Assembly (NCBI RefSeq): GCF_003313325.1
Contig: NZ_QMHQ01000001.1
Coordinates: forward strand, 558,001-622,000
Direction: 5' to 3'
Length of the DNA: 64,000 nt
Source of the DNA: Pedobacter namyangjuensis
GTDB taxonomy: Bacteria; Bacteroidota; Bacteroidia; Sphingobacteriales; Sphingobacteriaceae
The notes under the pieces were generated by a model. The model ran no database searches. It had not been told where the DNA came from and saw only the letters and a list, made by a program, of their open reading frames with translations. Numbering within the stretch: position 1 is the first letter of the stretch; every line of letters starts with the position of its first letter. Shown piece after piece: positions 51,677 through 59,549 of the stretch. Made by a program: the position numbers and the translations under genes.

Positions 51677-52972
51677 ATGAAAAATTTTAAAACAAAATCG
51701 ATATATATAGCTTGTGGCCTTTTGACGGTGGCAAGTACTATTTCTTCTTGCAAGAAGGATTTTCAAGATCCTTCGAGAGCAAGTGTGGATGTGGCGCTAG
51801 GTTCAAGCCAGGCCCTATCTGCTGTAGCGGTTGGTATTCAGCGCACTTACACCCTAAATAGAACGGGTGTAATCTTTAATGCTATAGCAACTTCTGGTTT
51901 CTCCAGTAATGAATTGAGATTATTGAACGCAGGTAATATACCAGAGTTACAATTAAGTACCGGTGGTGTAGCTGTAGATGGAACAAACACTATTTTATTC
52001 AATATGTGGGCTTCATCTTACAAGGTTATCGACGAAAGTGATAAGGTAATTGCTGGTGCAGAGGCCTTGGGCGATAAAAATTACGCCGCTGGATTAATTG
52101 GCTATGTTAGTATTTTCAAAGCACTTTCTTTAGGTACCGTATCTACATTTTGGCAACAAGTTCCAGTAACTATTGGCAAAAATGTGCCTTTTGTTAGCAG
52201 AGCTGATGGTTACAAAGCAGCTATTGCAACTATAGATAATGCGCTAGCTAAAATTGCTGCCAACCCAATTTCTACCCAATTTGCAGCCACGGTGCCTAAT
52301 TTGAACATTGTAAATACCTTACATGCATTAAAGGCTAGGTATTTGCTATTTAGCGGGCAGTATGCGCTGGCACTTGCCGAAGCGAATACAGTTACCTTAA
52401 CAACAGGTTCTTCTTTTGCATTTGATAACGCGAACATCAATATCCTGAATTCGATTATCGCTTCTAATAACGTTTTTCAACCTACAGATGCTAATTTGGG
52501 CTTAACAGGAACTTTTGTTCCGGATGCAGCAGATAAAAGGATTCCATTTTACACACTTATGGCTGGCTCACCAGCAACAATACGAATGGGAGGTTTCGCA
52601 GCTACCACTACAACCGCAATTCCTATCTTCCTGCCTGGAGAAATGATTTTGATTAAAGCCGAAGCTTATGCTCGTCAGGCTACGCCGGATTTAGGCAATT
52701 CGCTAACAGAGTTAAACAAGGTAGTAACAAAAACGTCTGATTTGTTTGGCGTTGCGGCAAGTTTGCCAGCTTTAACCGGCCCTTATACCCAAGCGCAGTT
52801 GTTGGATTTAATCTATAAACATAGAAGTATAGAGTTGTACGCCTCTGGCTTTAAGCTTGAAGACATGCGGAGGTTCGGCAGACCAGATTCAGAAATGAAG
52901 CGCAAATTTATGCCATATCCGTTCCAAGAGCGAGATAATAATACTAATACCCCGGCAAATCCAACATTTTAA
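51677..52972 (+). CDS. SusD/RagB outer membrane lipoprotein (first pair)
   Basis: A 431-residue surface lipoprotein acting as the lid and glycan-binding partner of SusC. The ATG at 51677 is used (the GTG at 51674 is an alternative). The lipobox is ISSC, then CKKDFQDPS. The TPR-like SusD body includes NELRLLNAGNIPELQ, LIKAEAYARQA and a C-terminal YKHRSIELYASGFKLEDMRRFGR, diagnostic of SusD. At 431 residues it is on the short side for the family. A strong terminator follows. Confidence 0.93.
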   Translation: MKNFKTKSIYIACGLLTVASTISSCKKDFQDPSRASVDVALGSSQALSAVAVGIQRTYTLNRTGVIFNAIATSGFSSNELRLLNAGNIPELQLSTGGVAVDGTNTILFNMWASSYKVIDESDKVIAGAEALGDKNYAAGLIGYVSIFKALSLGTVSTFWQQVPVTIGKNVPFVSRADGYKAAIATIDNALAKIAANPISTQFAATVPNLNIVNTLHALKARYLLFSGQYALALAEANTVTLTTGSSFAFDNANINILNSIIASNNVFQPTDANLGLTGTFVPDAADKRIPFYTLMAGSPATIRMGGFAATTTTAIPIFLPGEMILIKAEAYARQATPDLGNSLTELNKVVTKTSDLFGVAASLPALTGPYTQAQLLDLIYKHRSIELYASGFKLEDMRRFGRPDSEMKRKFMPYPFQERDNNTNTPANPTF

Positions 52973-52976
52973 ATAG

Positions 52977-53009
52977 AAAAGAGGAGAACGAATTTTCTCC
53001 TCTTTTTTT
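52977..53009. terminator. terminator of first SusCD operon
   Basis: AAAAGAGGAGAA (52977-52988) pairs perfectly with TTCTCCTCTTTT (52995-53006) around a six-base loop, followed by T residues. It lies between the SusD stop (52972) and the end of the convergent DeoR gene (53042) and can act on both strands. Confidence 0.88.
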
Positions 53010-53041
53010 ATGCTTAGCTTACTGGTAAGGCTATACAAACA

Positions 53042-53788
53042 TTACAATAGCTTCAAGCTATTTACGGTATATGCTTCTAATAGCTGATCTGTTGGCGCTA
53101 GCTCAGTAACCAAATAATTGATATGCTCCAAATCGGCAACTTTTAGGCGTAAGGAAATATTTAGTTTTTCTGAGATGCAAAGTATGGCAACTTTTTTAGA
53201 GGCGTTAAACATAGCCTTTTTCAGTTGATTAATTTCCCAATCGGTATCGGTTAAGCCATCTGTAGCATGTAAGGCACTAGTGCCCATAAGGCATAAGTCT
53301 ACCTTAATTTCTGCTAGCTGACTAATTACATGCCCACCATAAGTAATCTGCGAATTTTTAGAAAACAGACCACCGATCAATATCACTTCAATATTTTGGT
53401 ATTTTGCCAATTCTACGGCAACCAACGGACTGATAGTAAAAAACGTAGCGCTCAGGTTTTCAGGAAGTTGTTTTACTAATTCAATAATCGTTGTTCCGCC
53501 ACCGCTTAAAATTACCATTCCATCTTTAATTAAGGGGATGGCTTTTTTTGCTATTATTATTTTTGCATCCTTGGCATAAACGGTACTATCATCAAAGGTA
53601 GAATGATAAGATTTAGATAATGCGCCGCCATGAACCTTATAAAGCAGATTATCGTCAGACATTTCCTGCAAATCCCTTCTAATGGTATCCTCAGATACGT
53701 TTAAAAGTTGCACCAGATCTGATGTGAGCACGCGGTTATGCAAGTTAATCTGTTTCATTACAAATTCGTGTCTTTCTTTTTTTAACAT
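53042..53788 (-). CDS. DeoR/GlpR family transcriptional regulator
   Basis: A 248-residue regulator. The N-terminal helix-turn-helix is LTSDLVQLLNVSEDTIRRDLQEM, followed by YKVHGGAL, the DeoR signature. The C-terminal sugar-phosphate isomerase-like sensor domain contains IILSGGGTTIIELV and DTDWEINQLKKAMF. DeoR proteins usually repress sugar or amino-sugar genes and respond to a phosphorylated sugar. It lies between the two SusCD operons, divergent from the second one, and is a candidate regulator of either. Confidence 0.92.
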   Translation of the reverse strand: MLKKERHEFVMKQINLHNRVLTSDLVQLLNVSEDTIRRDLQEMSDDNLLYKVHGGALSKSYHSTFDDSTVYAKDAKIIIAKKAIPLIKDGMVILSGGGTTIIELVKQLPENLSATFFTISPLVAVELAKYQNIEVILIGGLFSKNSQITYGGHVISQLAEIKVDLCLMGTSALHATDGLTDTDWEINQLKKAMFNASKKVAILCISEKLNISLRLKVADLEHINYLVTELAPTDQLLEAYTVNSLKLL

Positions 53789-53924
53789 AGATATTAGAGC
53801 TGTTTGGAATATAAGTTTGAAGATAAAAATATTGTGCGGGTTTTTGCGGTTTTCTGCAATATTAATTTGTTGCGTATGAGTTAAATAGTTTAAAATTTTC
53901 TTTTTTTACTGGAAAACATTTATC

Positions 53925-53941
53925 ATATTTACTTTACGGTA
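53925..53941 (+). promoter_or_regulatory. motif shared by both susC upstream regions
   Basis: ATATTTACTTTACGGTA lies 75 bases before the second susC ATG. The first susC has ATATTTACTT at 48485-48494 and TACGGTA at 48500-48506, separated by five bases. It is a possible operator or promoter part. Confidence 0.4.
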
Positions 53942-54016
53942 TTTTTAATGCGTATTTGTGCGTGTTTGATTTCGTGCAACCAACAAAACAAAACTTAAAA
54001 TTTATTAACCAAAATC

Positions 54017-57000
54017 ATGTTTATGAAAAAAAAGCTACTCATGCTGTTTTTGGGCTCGTTACTTTTTGCTTTCCAAGCGCTGGCGCAACAAGTTACGGTA
54101 ACTGGTAAAATTACCTCAACAGGAGACGGGCAGCCCATTCCAGGTGCTTCTGTAAAAATCAAAGGAACTAATACTGCGGTGCAAACGGCGCCAAGTGGTT
54201 TGTATTCTATCAAAGCTAACACAGGAGATGTCTTGCAGTTCTCGTATTTAGGTATGCTAACGCAAGAACGCACCGTGGGCGCTAGTACAACCATTAACAT
54301 TGCTTTAGCAGAAGATGCGAAAGCGTTAAATGAAGTTGTAGTTACTGCACAGGGTATAGAAAGAAGTAAGCGCTCCTTAGCTTATGATGCGCCAACTGTA
54401 AAAGGTGCAGATTTAGCGCAAACACAAAGAGAGAACTTTATCAATGCTTTACAGGGTCGTGTTGCGGGTGTAACGATTACGCCAACAAATGGTACACCTG
54501 GTGCATCTTCATCTATTATCATTCGTGGAGCGGTTTCTTTAGACGGAGATAATCAACCTTTATTCGTTGTAGATGGTTTGCCCATTTCTAACAACACATT
54601 TAGCGAGTATGGTCTAGTTGGTCAAGGTACCTTTAATAGAACTAATGATTACGGAAACAGGGGTATGGATATTAATCCTGAGGAGATCGAGTCGGTTACA
54701 ATTTTGAAAGGCCCTGAGGCGGCTGCATTGTATGGCACTCAAGGTGCTTCTGGAGCGGTTGTAATCACTACAAAAAAAGCCAAATCCGGAACTGCAAGAG
54801 TAAGTTATAGTGGCGCTTTCACTACTTCTACTCCGTATCGTTTTCCGGAGGTTCAAACGGTTTATGGCGGTGGCGCTGGGGGTATTTTTGACGAAGAGGT
54901 ACGTACTAGAACCTATTTTGGAGCAAAATATCCTGAAGGATTAAAACGTTATGACAATTTAGATGCATTTTACGGAACAGGTTTTGCACAAAGACACAGT
55001 GCGTCTATAGAAGGGGGTAACGAAGCGCTTTCTTTAAGGCTAGGCGTTTTATACAATAATAATAAAGGTCCAATTCAGGGAACAGATAACGAATCTATCA
55101 ACATAAAATTGACTGGATCCTCGAAGATTGGGTCAAAGTTGACGATAGGTTCTTATTTGAATATGATCTCTCAGAAAACAAATAAAACTTACAAGGGTTC
55201 TGGTAGCCCGATGATTAGCGTTCTAAGTTGGCCTTCGCTTATTGATATTCGTGATAGATATACGGCAACTGGCGACAGAAGACTAGTGGGTACAAGTCTT
55301 GGGGGAGAATTGGATAATCCATTATGGGCTATGGAGAATAACCCAAACTGGGATAAAGTGAATCGTGTAATAACAAATGTAAATTTCCGCTACACCGCTA
55401 CAGATTGGTTAAGTTTTCAGGGTGCTGTTGGTGCTGATATTTACTCTATGCAAATATTGGGGGCTTATCATCCTCAATCTTACAATGCAAATGTTGCAAG
55501 TTCGGCATATTCGGGTGGAGGTATCAATACTTCGGCTCAGAATTCAAGATTGTTTAATGGTAACTTGTTTGCAATTGCAAAAAAAGATTTTGGCAAATTT
55601 AAACCGGTTATACGTTTAGGTTTGGATGCGTCAGACAATAGTGTTCAAACAAATTCGCAATTTGGAACTAGATTTTACCAGCCGAATTTTTATAGTTTAA
55701 ATAACACAGATCCTACTACCCAGAGAGTAGCTTATCAGGATGTATTGATTCGTAAAATGGGAGCGATAGCTCAGGCTGAGTTAGGATATGACGACATGTT
55801 GTATTTAACTTTAACTGGTCGTCAAGATTTTACCTCGACGCTCCCTATAGATAATTATACCTTTTTCTACCCAAGTGCTGCATTAAGCTTTGTTTTTAGT
55901 GAGTTACCAGTATTTAAAAAAATGGCATGGCTTAGCGAAGGTAAGTTAAGAGGTGGTTGGGCCCAAACAGGTAAAGATGCACGTACAGCATATATTACAA
56001 AAACCAAATTAATTGCTCAGGGAACAACCGGAGGTGGTTTTGGAGTAGATGTTACGTTGGGTAACCCGAACTTAAAAGCAGAATTTACAACATCTATAGA
56101 TTTAGGTATAGATTTAGGATTTTTCAACAATCGATTATCTGCTAACTTCTCATATTACAAGTTGACAAGTGATGGGCAAATTACAGCTCCTCGTTTAAGT
56201 TATGCAACTGGCGCAATCTTAGCTTATATCAATAGTGGAAAAATTGTAAATCAAGGTTTTGAATTAAGCTTAAAAGGCTCCCCAATTAGAAAACCAGATT
56301 TTACTTGGGATGTTGGTGTAAATATGACTCGTACTAAAGGTAAATTAACAGCATTGCCAGGAGATCAGGAGACGTTCTATGTTTCAGACAGCTGGCTGTT
56401 TGATAACGTGAGAAGGCAATACTTTGTAGGATCATCTATTTCTGGTTTGTCTAGTCAAGAATACATGAGAAACAAAAATGGAGAGATTTTAATTAGCCCA
56501 GGCAACGGTTTGCCAATAAAAGATTCTAATTGGACACAGATTGGTGATACTAACCCTGATTTCGGAATTGGTTTAACAAATAACTTTACGTATAAAAATT
56601 TCAATTTATCATTCTTATTTGACATTCGTAAAGGCGGGGATATTTATAACGCTACTGAGCTTTACCTTTATGCAAGAGGTTTGTCTAAAACGAGTTTAGA
56701 TCGTGAGGAACCACGAATCATAAAAGGAGTTTTAAGAGACGGACTGGAAAATACCGCAAATCCAACTCAGAATAATATTGTGGTAATTCCTTATATCACA
56801 ACATCGTATTATTCTACATCATTTAATACTATTGATTTTATTGAAAAGGACATCAATTGGATTAGGTTAAAAGATGTAACGCTAGGATACAATTTACCGA
56901 AGTCTGTTTTTGCAAACAGTAAAACCTTCAAATCGGCGAGTGTATTTTTCACAGGTACAGATTTATGGTTGCTTACTAATTACACAGGAGTAGATCCTTC

Positions 57001-57109
57001 GGTTAATGGTTTAAGTGCGGCTTCTGGTGGTACAGGTGGTAGTGGTATTGATTTTGGTTCTTTCGGACAGCCAAGAAGTTTCAGTTTAGGTGTAAGAGTT
57101 GGTTTTTAA
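54017..57109 (+). CDS. SusC/RagA TonB-linked outer membrane protein (second pair)
   Basis: A 1030-residue SusC-type transporter; a second ATG at 54023 is an equally good start. A signal peptide ends near residue 24 (LLFAFQALAQ). A CarboxypepD_reg-like domain (VTGKITSTGDGQPIPGASV) is followed by the plug with LNEVVVTAQGIERSKRSL, PLFVVDGLPISNN and INPEEIESVTILKGPEAAALYG. The terminal strand is SFSLGVRVGF. The SusD partner follows two bases after the stop. It differs clearly from the first SusC, so it is not a recent duplicate. Confidence 0.95.
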   Translation: MFMKKKLLMLFLGSLLFAFQALAQQVTVTGKITSTGDGQPIPGASVKIKGTNTAVQTAPSGLYSIKANTGDVLQFSYLGMLTQERTVGASTTINIALAEDAKALNEVVVTAQGIERSKRSLAYDAPTVKGADLAQTQRENFINALQGRVAGVTITPTNGTPGASSSIIIRGAVSLDGDNQPLFVVDGLPISNNTFSEYGLVGQGTFNRTNDYGNRGMDINPEEIESVTILKGPEAAALYGTQGASGAVVITTKKAKSGTARVSYSGAFTTSTPYRFPEVQTVYGGGAGGIFDEEVRTRTYFGAKYPEGLKRYDNLDAFYGTGFAQRHSASIEGGNEALSLRLGVLYNNNKGPIQGTDNESINIKLTGSSKIGSKLTIGSYLNMISQKTNKTYKGSGSPMISVLSWPSLIDIRDRYTATGDRRLVGTSLGGELDNPLWAMENNPNWDKVNRVITNVNFRYTATDWLSFQGAVGADIYSMQILGAYHPQSYNANVASSAYSGGGINTSAQNSRLFNGNLFAIAKKDFGKFKPVIRLGLDASDNSVQTNSQFGTRFYQPNFYSLNNTDPTTQRVAYQDVLIRKMGAIAQAELGYDDMLYLTLTGRQDFTSTLPIDNYTFFYPSAALSFVFSELPVFKKMAWLSEGKLRGGWAQTGKDARTAYITKTKLIAQGTTGGGFGVDVTLGNPNLKAEFTTSIDLGIDLGFFNNRLSANFSYYKLTSDGQITAPRLSYATGAILAYINSGKIVNQGFELSLKGSPIRKPDFTWDVGVNMTRTKGKLTALPGDQETFYVSDSWLFDNVRRQYFVGSSISGLSSQEYMRNKNGEILISPGNGLPIKDSNWTQIGDTNPDFGIGLTNNFTYKNFNLSFLFDIRKGGDIYNATELYLYARGLSKTSLDREEPRIIKGVLRDGLENTANPTQNNIVVIPYITTSYYSTSFNTIDFIEKDINWIRLKDVTLGYNLPKSVFANSKTFKSASVFFTGTDLWLLTNYTGVDPSVNGLSAASGGTGGSGIDFGSFGQPRSFSLGVRVGF

Positions 57110-57111
57110 TT

Positions 57112-58665
57112 ATGAAAACAATGAAAAAGATATATATAGTATTAATTGCAGTTGCAATTACCTTTTCGGGCTGTAAAAAGTATTTCGATGTAAATACTGA
57201 TCCGGCTACTCCTCAAAATCCAGAGAGTAGAACACTGGTTTCTCCTTTATTTGCACAAATGGAGCGTGGAGTGCAGTTTGATTCTAGATATTTAGGAAGT
57301 TTAATTCAATATTTTGGAGGAGCTGTAAACGTAGGGGAAAATCATGGTTGGATTCCTGCTAGTGATGCAATGGGTGAAATCTGGCGTACTAATTATTATG
57401 GCCTGGGTGCCAATTTAAATTTAATTTTGGCCGATAGTGAAGCGAAGAAAGAATATAATTACGTGGCGCTTGCCCAAGCATTAAAAGCATGGGGATGGCA
57501 GATTACAACAGATTATCATGGAGAAGTTATTTTAAAGCAAGCTTATGAGCCAAATCGTTTCGTTTTTGATTATGATCCACAACCTGAGGTTTATGCCGAG
57601 GTGGTTAGATTAGCCAATGAGTCTATTGCAAATTTTAGTAGAACAGATGGTGCAGGCACTGTAGCAAAATTGGCTGGACCGGATTTAGTTTATCAAGGTG
57701 ATGCAAATAAGTGGATTAAGTTTAATTATGGTTTGTTGGCTAGAAATGCGAACAACCTAGTTAACAAGTCAAGTTACGATCCGGCTAAGGTTATTGAATA
57801 TTGCGACAAATCTTTGGCGTCAAACTCAGATAATTTTATTGTGCCTAATAATGGAGCTACTTCTGCAGATGGAAATTTCTTTGGACCGCTTAGGCAGAAT
57901 CTTCAAAACTATCGTCAAACAAGAATTATTGTGGGACTGTTAGATGGAACATATTTAACAGCTACTCCAGGCTCTGTAATTGATCCGCGTAGAGACAATA
58001 TGATTACTGCTTCAGCTGATGGTATATTTAGAGGAACCAACCCAGGTTTGGCAGATGGAGGAACTGTTGCTGCAAAAAATCAAATTCCTAATCCTTGGGG
58101 AACATTAGGTTCTGTAAATCCGGGTCCTGGCTTAGGTAAATATATATTTAAAGATAAAGCCGGCTTTCCGATTATGACTTCTACTGAAATACAATTCATC
58201 AAAGCAGAAGCCGCATTTAGAGCTGGCAATTTGCCATTAGCACATACGGCTTATCTGAAGGGAATTTCAGAAAGTATTGATTATGTAAGTAGTCAAGGGA
58301 CTGCTATCACTAATGCCGCTAAAACAGCCTATTTAACTAGCGCAGCTGTTAGACAAGAATCGGGAGCTTTAACTTTGAAAGACATCATGTTACAGAAATA
58401 TTTAGCTTTATATGGTTATGGCTTTGTAGAAACTTGGAGCGATCTTCGAAAATACAATTATAATGTGGGCGACGTAAAAGGTAATAACCCTTATCTTAAT
58501 GTTTATGTTTTCCCAACTTTTTTTGCTGATAATGGAGGAAGACCTGCTCAACGTTACCGTCCTAGATATAATTCAGAGTATTTATGGAATGTGGCTGCAA
58601 TTCAAAAAATAGGTGCGGACCAAGTTGATTATCACACTAAAAAAATGTGGTTTACTGAGCCTTAA
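57112..58665 (+). CDS. SusD-like lipoprotein, SusD-like_2 type (second pair)
   Basis: A 517-residue lipoprotein with the lipobox FSGC (MKKIYIVLIAVAITFSGC) and CKKYFDVNTDPATPQNPE, the typical start of the SusD-like_2 family. Further hallmarks are NLILADSEAKKEYNYVALAQ, AWGWQITTDYHGEVI, IQFIKAEAAFRAG and GFVETWSDLRKYNY. It starts two bases after the SusC stop. It probably binds the ligand for its SusC partner. The ligand is unknown. Confidence 0.93.
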   Translation: MKTMKKIYIVLIAVAITFSGCKKYFDVNTDPATPQNPESRTLVSPLFAQMERGVQFDSRYLGSLIQYFGGAVNVGENHGWIPASDAMGEIWRTNYYGLGANLNLILADSEAKKEYNYVALAQALKAWGWQITTDYHGEVILKQAYEPNRFVFDYDPQPEVYAEVVRLANESIANFSRTDGAGTVAKLAGPDLVYQGDANKWIKFNYGLLARNANNLVNKSSYDPAKVIEYCDKSLASNSDNFIVPNNGATSADGNFFGPLRQNLQNYRQTRIIVGLLDGTYLTATPGSVIDPRRDNMITASADGIFRGTNPGLADGGTVAAKNQIPNPWGTLGSVNPGPGLGKYIFKDKAGFPIMTSTEIQFIKAEAAFRAGNLPLAHTAYLKGISESIDYVSSQGTAITNAAKTAYLTSAAVRQESGALTLKDIMLQKYLALYGYGFVETWSDLRKYNYNVGDVKGNNPYLNVYVFPTFFADNGGRPAQRYRPRYNSEYLWNVAAIQKIGADQVDYHTKKMWFTEP

Positions 58666-58685
58666 TTAACCTTAAATTTAAAAAA

Positions 58686-59483
58686 ATGAAAAAGATAATA
58701 TATTTTATTGCTGCATTTGGCTTACTTATAACATCATGTAGTAAAGATGATACTTTGGTGCAGAATACCGAATACGAGAAGGTAGCTCCGGGCGATCCCA
58801 AATACTCATATATCAAATTTTTAAACCTAACTCCTGGTAGTCCGGTAGTAAATTACTACTTAGACGGAACAAAATTTTCTGCAGCATTATCTTCTTTAGG
58901 AGTAGAAAATGCTGGTTATGCTTACAATGGATTATTCCCTGATTTAGGATATGCGGTTACTTCGCCTGGCTCGCACGCATTAACTGCTAAAATTATTCCA
59001 TCGGCTACGGTTGATAAAAACTTAGAAGTTTTAAAAACAACTATTAACCCTGCAGCAGGTAAATATTATACTATTTTAACAACGGGACAATATAGCGCCA
59101 CAAATAAATCAATCGGCCCAATAGTTGTTCTGGATGACGTTAGGCCGGCTACTGACACTACTAAAGTATTTGTAAGAATGGTTAATTTGTTAAATGGTGG
59201 CCCTGCCATTGATTTAGTTAGGGGTGAGGTTAATACTGGTTCGAAATTAATTCCTAATGTGGCGCTAGGCACTGGATCTGGTTGGGCCGAGATTGCTAAC
59301 CCAGGGAGTGGTACAGCGCCTGTTGTTAAGTTTTGGTTAAATAATGCGGCTAGCGGAGTAGCTTTAACGCCTGTTTATCAGCCTTCTTTAATTAAGGGCC
59401 GAGCTTACACTATATATATTAGAGGTGTTGTTGGATCGACTACATTTGCGCCGACGATAAGCATATACTCGACATTTTACTAA
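58686..59483 (+). CDS. DUF4397 domain lipoprotein
   Basis: A 265-residue lipoprotein, lipobox ITSC near residue 18, followed by CSKDDTLVQN. The mature part contains DUF4397-type beta units: YSYIKFLNLTPGSPVVNYYLDG, YTILTTGQYSATNKS and VFVRMVNLLNGGPAIDLV. It lies 20 bases after the SusD gene and before a terminator, so it is the third gene of the operon, and may be an accessory surface protein binding the same ligand. Confidence 0.85.
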   Translation: MKKIIYFIAAFGLLITSCSKDDTLVQNTEYEKVAPGDPKYSYIKFLNLTPGSPVVNYYLDGTKFSAALSSLGVENAGYAYNGLFPDLGYAVTSPGSHALTAKIIPSATVDKNLEVLKTTINPAAGKYYTILTTGQYSATNKSIGPIVVLDDVRPATDTTKVFVRMVNLLNGGPAIDLVRGEVNTGSKLIPNVALGTGSGWAEIANPGSGTAPVVKFWLNNAASGVALTPVYQPSLIKGRAYTIYIRGVVGSTTFAPTISIYSTFY

Positions 59484-59500
59484 ACTAATGATCTGCATTA

Positions 59501-59533
59501 AAAACCAAGCCTTTATTTCGGCTTGGTTTTTTT
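59501..59533 (+). terminator. terminator of second SusCD operon
   Basis: AAAACCAAGCC (59501-59511) pairs perfectly with GGCTTGGTTTT (59520-59530), followed by T residues. It ends 16 bases before the ATG of the next gene at 59550. Confidence 0.88.
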
Positions 59534-59549
59534 GTACCTTAACATTTCG

